NCBI RefSeq assembly: GCF_002042975.1
Contig: NW_018148946.1
Location: 2,648,955 to 2,712,954, forward strand
Direction: 5' to 3'
Source of the DNA: Orbicella faveolata
Lineage: Eukaryota; Cnidaria; Anthozoa; Scleractinia; Merulinidae
Length of the DNA stretch: 64,000 nt
Positions 1 to 10,960 of this stretch are shown here, piece by piece. Numbering within the stretch: position 1 is the first letter of the stretch; each line of letters begins with the position of its first letter. The translations under genes and the position numbers were made by a program. A model generated the notes under the pieces. The model worked only from the letters and a program-made list of their open reading frames with translations. It ran no database searches and was not told the origin of the DNA.

Positions 1-99
1 GAGGCTCTCTTAAAAAACTGAAGTTAAAATTTAGCTGATGAGTCACCTTGCCAATCAGTAGTCTTTTTGGTGGTTGACCGGAAATGGGTCAGTCTTTCT

Positions 100-520
100 G
101 ATTGTTTGTCTGTCTGTCAGTCAGGTGCAACTCAGCAATCAATGAACTGGTCAAACAGTTGGCCAGTATATCTGTCTATATCTAGTTTGTAGGTCAGTTG
201 GTCAATCACTAGACTGTCTGTTGGTCGATCGTTTGTTGGGTCTGTCCGTCTGTCAATCAGGCAACTAGCTCATGAATTATTAATGAACTGGTTAAATGGT
301 TGGTTGTGAGTCAGTTCACCAATAACTGGTCCGTTTGTTAGTCCATTGGTACGTGGCTCTGTCTGTCAGAGTGTCAATCAGGGGACCAACTCATCAAATA
401 ATGAACCGGTCGAACAGTTTGCCAGTATATCTGTCTATGTAGTTTGTGAGTCAGTTTGCTAATCAGTAATCTGTTTGTTTGTTGATCAGTTGGTGAGTCT
501 GTCTGTCTGTCTGTGTGAAA
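100..520. repeat. Degenerate ~125-bp tandem repeat, CTGT/CAGT-rich
   Basis: Three diverged units can be lined up on the phrase 'aatgaactggt' or 'aatgaaccggt', followed by 'aca/atggttggccagtatatctgt'-like text. The unit phrase recurs near 127, 262 and 385, so the spacing is about 123-135 bp. Within units the words GTCTGTCTGTC and CAGTCAGTC are frequent. No coding potential was seen. Confidence 0.7.
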
Positions 521-1421
521 TTTGCCAATTCAATCTCTAGAATTATTTCTTTGCCAGTTTCTCAAAAAAAACCATTAAACAATCAGATAATCAATCAATC
601 AATCTCTAGTCATTCAATCCATCAGCTTCCAGTCAGTGAGGCACCAATAAATTTCAATCAGTTGCCTGTCAATCTCTTAATTTGATGCATTTAATCTGAC
701 AATTTATTTTAAAATCTTGATGCAATCCCCAGCGTTAGCTTTTGAGTAATAATAAATAATTAAATTCAGCTACAGATGTAGACTGTTTTTCACTTGGTTC
801 ATCAATCAGTTCAGTACTCAGTCACTTTGTCAATACAGAGCAATCCCAATTTCTCAAACCCTCATATTTTCAAACCTCCCTATAACTCGAACCAAAAGTC
901 ATTCCCTCTCCTCAGTCAAACACTGTAATTTTACCTCCGATTTCTCAAAATCTCCAATTTTTTTAACCAATTTTTGTTTCCCTTGGAGGTTCGAAAAATC
1001 AGGATTCCACTGTATGTCCATCGTGCAGCAAATCATGTAAAAATCAGTCAGAGTCTAATAATAGTTTCATCTCTCTGACAAATACACATAGTGAATCACT
1101 TGGTCAAAAGATCAGCCTGTAAGTGAATCAACCAGTCAAACATTACAGTAGTCCAATTAGTGAATTCAGCTTCACAGTCGTCCATCAAGTTCAACAATTT
1201 TCACAAGTAAAAATTCAAACCATATTGAGTACAATCTTGGAACCAGTTTGGCTAAAGAATAATTTACAAGCAAAACAATTTCATTTCCTACTGGTTTGAA
1301 AACTGCACTGTTTAAATGAGAGCTCTTCTTATTCATTATGCAAATGGGACAAGGCAGAATAGATTGCATGTCTGAAGTCAACAAATCTGAGCAGAACTTG
1401 GCTTATTCGAGAGCTGTTTAC
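521..1421. other. AT-rich non-coding stretch
   Basis: Scattered CAATCA/CAGTCA words continue the flavour of the tandem repeat on the left but no unit can be defined. No exon, RNA gene or mobile-element end is visible. It may be an intron of whatever gene the candidate exon at 1422-1515 belongs to. Confidence 0.4.
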
Positions 1422-1515
1422 CTGGCTCCTCCAAAGGTTGAATTGCAAAATAGAACATACAGCAAGTTTTACTGCTGCTTGAGGCTGTGATCCACTGTCC
1501 TTGTTGGCATCTGAT
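1422..1515 (-). CDS. Candidate isolated coding exon (unrecognised)
   Basis: On the minus strand a pyrimidine-rich tract ending in CTTCTCCAG precedes 94 bases that are open in one frame and end at CCAG|GTAAAC. The read contains AVKLAVCSILQFNLWRS, which looks like part of a helical repeat protein. No start or stop codon is present, so it would be an internal exon. I do not recognise the family. Its phase cannot be joined directly to the other candidate exon at 6400-6548. It could be chance. Confidence 0.35.
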
Positions 1516-1822
1516 CTGGAGAAGCAAGATTACAATGTAATTACTCTCAGTGACAAGCTTAACAACATTTACAACAACAACATTTATTACTTTAAGCTTA
1601 ACTTACAAGCTTAACTTACAAGACAGTTCACTTACTACCATCTATTAAACATCCCATTTAATTAAAGGTATTTATTCAAAACAGTGCTCATGTCTTATTA
1701 ATGCTTGTCAATTACATATAGTAACTGTTACAGGAAGGGAGGGGGGTGGCAATCAGTCAGTGAGTGATTCAGACACTCGTTCTGTCATTTAAACCTGTCA
1801 ACTGGTACATTTATGTTCAGAT

Positions 1823-1950
1823 GTCAGTCTGTCTGTCCATCCATTCGTTTGTCCATCTGTCTGTTTGTCTATCTGTTCATCCATCAGTTCATCCATCAGT
1901 TAGTAAGTCAACTTACTAAATCTGTTTAATCAATTATCAGTCAGTCAGTC
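1823..1950. repeat. Simple CTGT/CATCAGTT-rich tract
   Basis: The run of CTGTCTGTCCATCC-like and CATCAGTTCATCCATCAGTT words is a degenerate microsatellite. A similar short CAGT-rich patch occurs near 5640-5690, and the larger tandem array lies at the left end of the window. Confidence 0.6.
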
Positions 1951-4162
1951 CATCAATAATTGCAAGCAACTGATTAATTCTTAATTAATTGCTTGCATTT
2001 CACTATCCAAAAGAAGCCCCCAGCTGGTAATAGGAATTTTTTTTTTCAGATAATACTAAAATTTGACAATTCACTGCGCAACCATTTTTTTTGTGAAATG
2101 AAGGGCCAGCCACAGTTATCACTAAAAACAATCGACATTTGTAATAGCTTCCAGTAGCATAAAATTAACTCAGTAATCAACTTGTGTCGTAAATGTCTGT
2201 AAATCTTACGTTAGCAACGTTTAGATATACAGGCCAAGGTGTTGGTCTGACACAAAGTAAAGTTCCCATCTGGAAGTATAATTACCCAGAGCAGGTTGAA
2301 AAGGTTACTTGCACTGCATTTCATACAAGACAGAACACTACGAATTTTTTGCCTCAAACATTAAATAAGTGTAGTGCTTACATTTCTGTACAAGTCTCTG
2401 TTTTACATTATTTGCCTGTTTTGGATTTTGTCTCAATATTGAAGTGTGTCAAAGTGCTACTCCTTTGGAACCTCAATTTACTTTACTCATGCAGCTACTC
2501 TATATGCAAATGAGTAGTAATCAAAGATTAGAGCAGTGCATTCAAGGGAGCAAGAGTATGAACAATTAATGAGGCATTGATGGGATGTTAGTGGAAATTT
2601 CCAATCTCTTAAGTTGACGGTCCACCCCTAAAAAACAGGAGCCTGCACAAATCATTTATAACACAAGTTTTTCTTAGATAAAAATGTAATTTAACTGTGA
2701 AAGTCAGAAAACCTTGAACACTTTGATATTTTGAGATTTCAATGTGAAGCCTGCAAATAGTTTTTGTCTATAAGCAGGTCATTTGTCAGGCCAAGGACAA
2801 GTTTTGACCTGACAAAAAGCTAGTCTGGTTGGACAAAATTTTTTTTGTCATTAGAAATAATTACTAAGAATAAGAGACATTTGAGGCATTTTGGTATTTC
2901 ATTGTAGACCCTTCATCAAACTGTTCGTTGCAAATTTGAATGGCTCAAAAGTAAAACCAATGGAGTGCAAAATTGATAATAGCTAGCACCAGAAAGGAGA
3001 CCTTTACGTTAAGTCAGGTATTATTCTACCCATAAAAAATTGACAAATTTACAAACATTTGTACCCCTAGTTTGCCTTTACTCAGTTGATCACACTTGTA
3101 TTCCATATTTTCCCACGTATCAAGTTTTCCACGACGTCTAAGGAAAACCATGGGAAAAACGATGAAACAATCTCCTGCGTGGACAGCTTGTCAGTATAAA
3201 AACTCACAATAACATTCAGAGACTTGGCTGAAATGAATTCTTCGACTTTGTCTGACAACAAGTTTACCCTGAAAATATTCTTCGGAGTCAACTGAATACT
3301 AGATGAAATTGGAATTTGAAGTGGTCATGACTAGAAAGCATGACTAATTTGTACATTCACGCTTTGCACAAAACTTTTCTGTGGTACGAAACTATGTTTG
3401 AACCACAGATACAAAACATAGGCACGCAAGGCATGCAAGAGTTATTTTTTTGTGTGTGAAGTGCCGGAGATAGGAGCATTCATGGAACTGTTTACAGTTA
3501 TGATTTGGTTAATTTGACAAGTTTTTTTGGTTGCGATGTACAGCAAGAAAGAAACTGGGAATTTATGATCTACATGCGATGTTACATCGGTCATGGTAAG
3601 ATAGCTAAATAGTAAGCCATAAAATGTTTGACTGAACAAACTACAGTAATCTGACATGTCTCCAGATTAATGTAGATACCATCTTATTTTCTAACAGGCA
3701 ATTTGATTCGTTCTTTGATACAACCCGCACTGTGATTGGTGCGACAAGCGCACATGCATAACTCCCTCACTCACCGATCACATAGCCCTTCCAACCCCCA
3801 AGAAGAATTTTTGCTNAAAAAGTACTCAAGTTAATTAAGAGACTTTTTCGCGTTTTATACGAGTCGTAAGTTTACCCTTTTTACACAACACAACACAACT
3901 TCACCGAAAATAGAAAGAAAGAGAAAAAAACCTTCTCTGACACGTTGAAAGTCTAATTTAATTAAATTGCACTTTAACTTGGTGCCACGCAGTCTTCAAA
4001 GAACATTTGAGCAGTTTTCATACTTTTTACCTTTAAAAATATCGGACTGAAATGAATGTCATCAAATAAAACTATTAAACTGCTACTGCAGAGATGTAAA
4101 AACCGTCCAGAAATGAAAGCTTCTTTTTTGTTTAATATCCTGGAAACAATAGCCAATAACTT

Positions 4163-4555
4163 GTCAGCTCTAATTGAATTTACTCCCATATAAAAAACAA
4201 AAGTGTCAAGTTACCATTTGTAACTAAAGATAGCAAACATCTCGTGGAAAAGAGTGGTGATGATTCGTCAGCTCTAATTGAATTTACTCCCTTGTGAAAA
4301 GCAAGAGTGTCAAATTATCCTTTGTAACTAAAAAAATAAAAATAGCTCCTTAAATTTGCATGCAACAAGAACAAAACAATTGTTACCTGCACTGACTATT
4401 GTAAACGCTAGAACTCTTTCAAATCTAAATAGTCTTGTCTCCTCTAAAACATGTCCTAAGAACTAGAAGCGACGATTTGTGACCTCTAATTGAGTTTACT
4501 CCTTGTGTAAAACAAAAGTATCAAGTTACCTTTGTAACTAAAAATGAAAATATCT
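4163..4555. repeat. Three imperfect copies of a ~100-bp repeat
   Basis: The phrase CTCTAATTGAATTTACTCC opens copies near 4163 and 4268, and a variant with GAGTTTACTCC opens one near 4474. Each is followed by AAAACAAAAGT-T-TCAAGTTACC-like text and by TTTGTAACTAAA. The first two copies are 105 bp apart and the third is 206 bp further on, about twice that spacing, as in a decayed tandem array. Confidence 0.7.
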
Positions 4556-5986
4556 CGCCCATTTGCATACTACTAACTCACGAACTGTTTCAAACCTCAA
4601 GGCTCATCTCATTCATAACTAAAATTCTCAGCCTAATCCACAGAAAATGTCGAAGTGAACCCAATATATGAATACTTTTTCCTCTTTTATAGAAGAATAA
4701 AAATGGCCGTTCTGAACTGTATCGGGATCAAATCTTCTCATGTACCATTTACCTTTACAACAAGAAATTTGATTGGTTGTTTATAGTAGATCCACTCTGA
4801 TTGGTGTGACATACATACATCTCTCACTCACTCAATCACTCATCCATTGACCAGTCCATAACGTACCCAACGTGCCGACTAAGAGGTATTTTTTTACAAA
4901 AAAATAACTCAAAAAAAAAAAACTATGGAGAGCTATAACGCTGATTTTTGATCATACGGACTGGAAAAAACATTTGGTTGCATTTTAGAGGTTTTAAAGT
5001 TCTGACAGCAATTGCAAACAGATTAAGTCGATAAACAAAACATGAGAACTTGGGCCGCGTATTCAGTTTGCATAATATTTTGTTGGGGTCAAATTATGCC
5101 TGAAAATTAATTCCACAACACTTACAGATAACAAACAACTACATAATTAAGACCTCAGATTTTCGTGGTTTTTCAGACGAACGTAATTCAGACAAAATGG
5201 GGCTTCACAATCTTTCACAATGTCACCGCAAATGTAAATTAACACGTAGCCTGAATAGTGGTGCTGATGTGGCATGTTTTACAATTCAACGTGACATTAG
5301 AGACAACGCATTGCGCATGATAAAATAGAAAAAATGCAACTGATAACAAAGCTCTTCTGCGTAGTATTGTATGGCAGTATAATATAACTTCTTCCATATT
5401 CGGCCACAAACTGCCAGTTAAGACATTTTTCATTATAGCAGAAATGTCCCGTCAGAGTATCTGACCAGGCAAAGTTTTTACTTGTCAAAACCTCAAATTT
5501 ACTGGACAATTGTCCAATGAGCGACTGTTATTTGCAGGCTTGCAATGTGGCTAAATGAAGTTTAGGTGAAGTTAATCTTGGGCTAAGCAGTCAACTCACC
5601 AGTCCGTAAATTAGTTAGTCAATAAGTTGGTCTAATAGTCAGCCTGTCAGTCAGTCAGTCTATTCATGAGTCCATCAGTCAGTCAGCTTGCATTGTGTCT
5701 AGTGAAAATTAATTCTTGTGATACTCATAATCATCCTCTTTTTGTCTCAATAATACACGCTATGAAATCAGCTCAGTGACAGTACAAGAAAATAATTATT
5801 TGAAGGATGGATATTTCCATTACCAATGAAAGGTGTATTTTAAACAAAATGCACACTTGTCTAGTTAATTATAAGTTAATAACACTTTTTCACATAGTTA
5901 ATTATATAATCCTAATTTTTTTTACTCACTATTTTTCATAAGCGATATCAATACTTCTATGACCATTTTCAAAGTAAAAACAACAT

Positions 5987-6815
5987 GGGTGATTCCAGAA
6001 AATATCCATACCCTACTGCAGGCAGCATGAACATTTTAACCACCCTTTGGAAATTCCAAAATGCTCTACCCCTCATGCTCTCCGAATTCCAAGATTGTTA
6101 ACCCCCCTCCCTTCCGAAAGACCCCTTTTTACTTCAACCATCTGGAATCCTAGTTTGACACCCTACCACTTTCAGTGAAAGTGATTTTACGCTTTTACAT
6201 CTTCCCAGAAGTTTACCAACTGTCTACAGGGCTTCAAGTTGTGACCAATACGATCACATATATTCATGACTAAAATATGTTCAGTGACTAAAACTTCCTC
6301 CTCTTCAGTTGCAATTTTGCAACTAGTTTTCAGCTAAACTAGTGAAAGAATAAAATTTCAATTGTTTTGTATAGTAATTGCATATCCTGCATAATTTACC
6401 TTTGATATTACGAATGATATTCACTTGTTCAGATGCCCTTAAAGCGGTTTCTTTATGACTATGTATCTGGCACAAGGTAAACAAACATGGTGGGTCAGCA
6501 TTCATCACAAACGATTTAAGGACAAGAAATTCATCAACTTTAAGGCCTCTGGAGCCCAATGTACAATGCAGATTTTATTGCTTTTCGTCTCTAAATGAAT
6601 GTGAACACAATGTTTTCTGTGGTAGTCAACAGTGTTGTCAGTTCATTTGTGCTTTCACATTCTTGTCTGTCCCCTCTACAAAACCCCCCATGCCCTCAGA
6701 ATTCCAATTGTAAGTACCCCCATGCCTTTGGATTTCCAGTTCGAAGAACCCCCCTTGCCCTCAGAATTCCCAAAAGCCACCCGCGGTATAGCTATGGATA
6801 CTTTCTGGAATCACC
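5987..6815. mobile_element. Terminal-inverted-repeat element with C-rich minisatellite
   Basis: GGGTGATTCCAGAAAATATC at 5987 is matched in inverted orientation by TATGGATACTTTCTGGAATC ending with ACCC at 6815. Between them are two C-rich clusters (about 6050-6125 and 6676-6780). These are built from roughly 30-40-bp units containing ACCCCCCATGCCCTCAGAATTCC-like text, all in one orientation. A candidate exon (6400-6548) lies between the clusters, so the two ends may instead belong to two separate insertions. No clear target duplication was found. Confidence 0.45.
6400..6548 (-). CDS. Candidate isolated coding exon (unrecognised)
   Basis: The minus-strand read is open over 149 bases. It includes LKVDEFLVLKSFVMNADPP and ETALRASEQVNIIRNIK, and ends at a good donor, AAAG|GTAAAT. 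The acceptor (GGGCTCCAG|AGG) has a weak pyrimidine tract. Its starting phase would accept the last mapped exon of the discoidin/EF-hand gene (14717-14811). That exon is 8 kb away across a transposon, and nothing in the residues ties the two together. The family is not recognised. Confidence 0.35.
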
Positions 6816-7466
6816 CAATTATCATTTTGGGGGAACATTTTTGGAAGTCATGAAAAAGACCAACAATCACTTAATATTTGATTAATCAAGAGTTGTTATT
6901 TACTTTGCTTACCTGCCATGGACTAATTTTACGTCATCCTTATTGTCAAGGTTTTGATTCAATTTCTTTCCTGTTTACATTTCTTCTGAAATACAAGATT
7001 AAAGTCCCCTATTAGTTGCCACTAAAGCAAAAATTCTAATACTACTATTCTGGGGCAGATACAGGATTTTAGAGAGGGGGGTTTAAGATACAGACTGCCA
7101 AAGGCAGTCCCCTGTAGGCAGGGGCTCCGCTGGTATCCTTCCTTGGAACTGGGATTTCCAGCATTATGAGGCCAAGTCAGAGTGTTATTATGTCTCTTTT
7201 TTTTTCAATTTAGGGGGATTAACTGAACCCCTTGAACACCCCTAGATCTGCCCTAGGGTTAAAGGATATACCCAATCTAGCCCTATCAGCCACCTGGGGG
7301 AAAAGAACTAATAAAATTATACCCACTCTAACTAAGATATGCCTTTTAAAAAGATCATAAAAAAGGAAAGTACACAAAAAGGACTTCAACAGTAACAACT
7401 TCAACCTGAAGTCGAACCAACAACTCAGTGGTTTCTGAACAATCAGAACAAGAGGTTTTGAGTTAA

Positions 7467-10106
7467 GGTATCAGTATACCCCAAAGTTGTGGAGACATGG
7501 TGGCCTCATGGTTAGTGCGCTTGTCTCCGGATCGAGCAGTCCGGGTTCGAGCCCTGGCAGGGACATTGTGTTGTGTTCTTGGGCAAGACACTTTACTCTC
7601 ACAGTGCCTTTCTCCACCCAGGTGTATAAATGGGTACTGGCAAATTTAATGCTGGGGATAACCATGCGATGGACTAGCATACCATCCAGGAGGGAGTAGA
7701 GATACTCTTAGTCGCTTCATGCTAAGGAAACTGGATAAGCTCCGGCCTAGTGGGTCACTTGGCTCATATGCAGACTTTACCTTTTTTTATAGCCCAAAAT
7801 TGACCATTTTTCAAAAAAATTGTTTTTCGCTTTTTAACCGCGCAGTCATGGGCCGAGCACGGTTCATGTTCTACCGGTGGTTTATTTTTTTTTTTTTAGT
7901 TTTGTCGGTGACCAGATTCAAACTTCCTCTCGGCCAAATTTTGAACCACGCAACCTGTGATGTTTGTTCGCCAAAAGCTTTTCAAAAAATTAATACACAG
8001 ACAATGTTACAGATTTTGTCTCCTTTATTTGTGTGTAAAATATATTTTCTTTGGGTCTTATCAAAGCGCTGGATTCCAAGGAAATAATAAATACGCTAAA
8101 AAAAGGTATTATGTCAGCCATGGAATGTGCTGACGTTGCAGTTTTCACTTTCACTACATGACAAATAAGATTGTGTTTACTTTGCAAGTTTATTTCGCCA
8201 GAAGCGACGGTTATTAATTTATTTGCAATTTTGCGAGTATTTCTTGTGGTTTTAGGCAAATAGAGTAAATTCTTTGGCTGTTTCATCGCAGCGAGTTCAT
8301 AGATCAGAAGGAAAATTAAATATTTGCAAGCCAAGCAAAGAACTTGTCAGAACATGCAAGGATTACGTCATTGGTAGGGAAATAACCACCGTACTAAAGA
8401 TAGCCGTGGATTACACAATTCTTGAATTATATGACTCGTGTGACTACTTTTCTAGCCCTTTACTCAAGGGAAAAAACAATTAAATGTCATTGTGACTTTT
8501 AAGAAAGAAAGCTGTTGTTAATAGTGTTATTATCTTATTGTTCATATCGTTCATGCCCATACATTTCCCGAAGAAAGTTCAAGATTAAGACCATTACATC
8601 ATCAGAAATTTCACAACGGCTAGGACTGATGGTGCAATAATAGAGTCTGTGTTGATCAAGTGATGTGATGTCTACAGTAAGAAAAGAATCATCAAGGACT
8701 GCTTTGGAATGTGCACTACGTTTCCACTGTAGTGCTAAACAAACAGTTAAATTTTAAAAGCGCGGTTATAAGATCTAACAGATCTTCTTGTTCAGATAGA
8801 GCTCATTGCGATCTTTCATTCAAAAACATTTCTATGAAAAAAAATTGATTCTATTAAGCAAAGTTATGAAAGAAAAGCATTTCTTTGCATTAATTACCTC
8901 TAATTGATAGCTGTCAACAGGTTGCCATGAGAAGTAAACTTGCATTAAAAGGTTGTGTGACCAATTGCCGTGCATGTACGATTGTCGAACATTTGTTTGT
9001 CAACAAGTTGTTTGGAGTGTTCTACATTTGTAGATTGTTGATTTAAACTTAAATCTGTCATTGAAAAAACATCAAAGTTCCTGTCCATTTCCAAGTGGGA
9101 AGAAGCACCACAGAGGAAAAGGCCGGGGGAAGGTTTCAAAGACATTCGATCAGAATTGGACTGATGTGTTAACTTCTAGTAACAAAGGTTCGATCCTGCT
9201 CTGAGCAGGAGAAGTTGCATGCACTGGACGAGGAAGATGTTTGACATTCTCTAAGCATTACTTCACTGGAGCTTTCGCCATTCAAAGCAGTAACGTACAG
9301 TAACATGTCAGTTCAATCAGTATCACATTCTTGTGGCCATTTCATTCAAGTTGTTTACAAATGTGCTCTTTCGTTGTCTACAGCATCTCTTAGCTAAGGT
9401 GTTTTAAAAATCAAAAGGAAGAAACAGAAACGAAAATTATTTTATTCAGATCTTGCAAAGGATATTTCTTGTTGGAGGCAACATTTGAGACTATTTTGTA
9501 ATTGATATGAGCTAGATATTGTTAAAGTAAAATGAGGCTTTGCTTTGTCGATAAACACATCATTACTTTCACACGTTTTGTACTAATTATCTCATTACAC
9601 TGGAAGAATGCCCTAAAGTATATTTTCCTTCGTATCTCAAAACAAAAATTTCAGCAAGTGAAGAGCACATTTTAAATTGTTTCCAGCGAGTTTTCAATGT
9701 TTTTCACTAAAACTTGGAGAGAATGTTGCCCGAAATCATGCAAAAAACGGTGTCAGCGAGTTTTTACTTTTGGCTTCTTTTGAAAGTTACGACTATTTTA
9801 GTGAATAGAATGCATGTTTTATCAACCATCAAAGTTTAACTGCTTTTTAGAGAAGGTGTCAAGAAGACATAGCGATGTTCATTGCGTCCTCCCACTCAAA
9901 TCAAATCGTAAACGAACTTGATTAGTAAACCTCTGTACTTTAGGAAATAGGGCACTACACTACATATTTTAATGAATATACCTTCATAATCTACAATTCA
10001 TAAGCTTTCAGAAAATATATACTTTAATATATGTAAATATATGCATCAGACGTCCAACCATAAAGCAGTGCCAACGAATGAAGGTCATTTGGGGTATACT
10101 GATACC
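7467..10106. mobile_element. 2.64-kb TTAA-flanked DNA transposon (piggyBac/Kolobok-like), non-autonomous
   Basis: The ends are 19-bp perfect terminal inverted repeats, GGTATCAGTATACCCCAAA at 7467 and its complement ending at 10106. Both ends abut TTAA (7463-7466 and 10107-10110). TTAA duplication is the mark of piggyBac and Kolobok transposons. The TIR sequence fits neither family's best-known terminus, so I leave the choice open. Each TIR can itself fold (GGTAT-CAGT-ATACC). No transposase-like frame is visible inside; the longest open frames (7990-8334 and 8945-9145, minus) are featureless. A tRNA-derived SINE sits just inside the left end. The flanks form one interrupted copy of a repeat whose uninterrupted relative lies at about 10446-10555. 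Confidence 0.8.
7489..7785 (+). mobile_element. tRNA-derived SINE nested in the TTAA transposon
   Basis: The head resembles a tRNA with A-box-like GGCCTCATGGTTAGTGCGC and B-box-like GGGTTCGAGCCC. A body follows with TTCTTGGGCAAGACACTTTA, a CCACCCAGGTGTATAAATGGG segment, and CGATGGACTAGCATACCATC. It ends in a GGATAAGCTCCGGCC/GGGTCACTTGGCTC region. A diverged relative of the body lies on the opposite strand at the right edge of the window (63848-64000). The position just inside the transposon's left repeat suggests it inserted into the transposon. Confidence 0.75.
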
Positions 10107-10555
10107 TTAATAAGCAAAAAGTTACTCTGCATGAAATAATTTCACACACAGTGACTTTTAGTCTTAGCTCAAAACAACATTATTAAGGATGGCCCATTAC
10201 TTTTTTGATGGAGTGTTGGGCAATTACAAAAAAAGAATTCCTGCACAGCAAAACTGCTGAAAAAAAATCAAGCAAGTGGAGCCATGAAAAAAAATTTAGT
10301 ATTAAGAACTTTCTACTAAGCAATTTTTTGATGTTAAAATAATCAATGCACAAGCTATAATGCACACCAAAAAAATTAATACTCACGTACAACCTTAAGG
10401 TGAAAAAAAAAATTCATGCCCCAGGAAATTGCCCAACATCTTGGTGCTTCTTGAACAATCAGAACAAGAGGTTTTGAGTTAAGCAGAAAGTCACTCTGCA
10501 CGAAATAATTTCATGCAGGGTGGCGTTCGGCTAAGCTCAAAATAATATTGTTATT
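10107..10555. repeat. Locally duplicated repeat: interrupted and intact copies
   Basis: The sequence right of the transposon (10107-10180: AAGTTACTCTGCATGAAATA and following) matches 10479-10555 (AAGTCACTCTGCACGAAATA and following). The sequence left of the transposon (7437-7466) matches 10450-10482, including 30 identical bases around AGAACAAGAGGTTTTGAG. The 10.45-kb copy is therefore an uninterrupted version of the transposon target. Between the two right-hand parts lies A-rich sequence with a weak inverted match, GTGTTGGGCAATTAC (about 10211) and GAAATTGCCCAACATC (about 10426). Confidence 0.7.
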
Positions 10556-10828
10556 CTCATCATTTGGTATAAATGTTTTGTTTCCTGACTCTGAATTAGA
10601 AATTGTTTTGTTGCTCTGTTCAAAAATGATATTATCGGGTTGCTGGGTTTAAAGATCACTTTTTGTCAAATTTAGTGTTCCACTAATTTGAAACGTCCTT
10701 CCTACTGTGACCTTGGTAAGACTGATATTCAATCATTGGTTCTAAGTACTGCAAAAATGTTAGTTTCTGTCGCACCCTGAAACATGCTGGACTCAACTTT
10801 TTTTCTCATAATGGATTTATTAAGCACT

Positions 10829-10960
10829 TAATGACTGGCCCCAAGGAAAACAATGAGTTTTGCTTCCCCAAGACCCTCAATGTTCCCCGAGGTGAAGCCA
10901 AGAGGAACATTAAGGTCGAGGGGAAACAAAACTCACTGTTTCCTGCAGGGCCAGTCATTG
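10829..10960. mobile_element. Foldback (hairpin) element
   Basis: Nearly the whole segment is one inverted repeat. AATGACTGGCCCCAAGGAAA at the left pairs with the complement of TTTCCTGCAGGGCCAGTCATT at the right. The match continues through AATGAGTTTTG and the inner AATGTTCC arms, leaving a loop of about 10 bases. It explains the open frames seen here on both strands, which are not genes. No target duplication is evident. Confidence 0.75.

Larger units (their letters stand above)
1516..5986. other. Non-coding, repeat-bearing stretch
   Basis: Apart from the CTGT-rich tract near 1823-1950 and the three-copy repeat at 4163-4555, I see no gene here. Short open frames (for example 3082-3291 on the minus strand) lack splice context and recognisable content. 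One ambiguous base lies at 3816. Confidence 0.4.

Noticed and set aside
3082-3291. 69-codon minus-strand frame with protein-like residues
   Set aside because: It has no splice sites, no neighbouring frames and no family I can recognise; the length is within chance for AT-rich DNA.
9170-9320. Short minus-strand frame ending in SEQDRTFVTRS and a stop, considered as a terminal exon of the discoidin/EF-hand gene
   Set aside because: It lies inside the TTAA transposon, lacks an acceptor in the needed phase, and is Ser-rich without homology.
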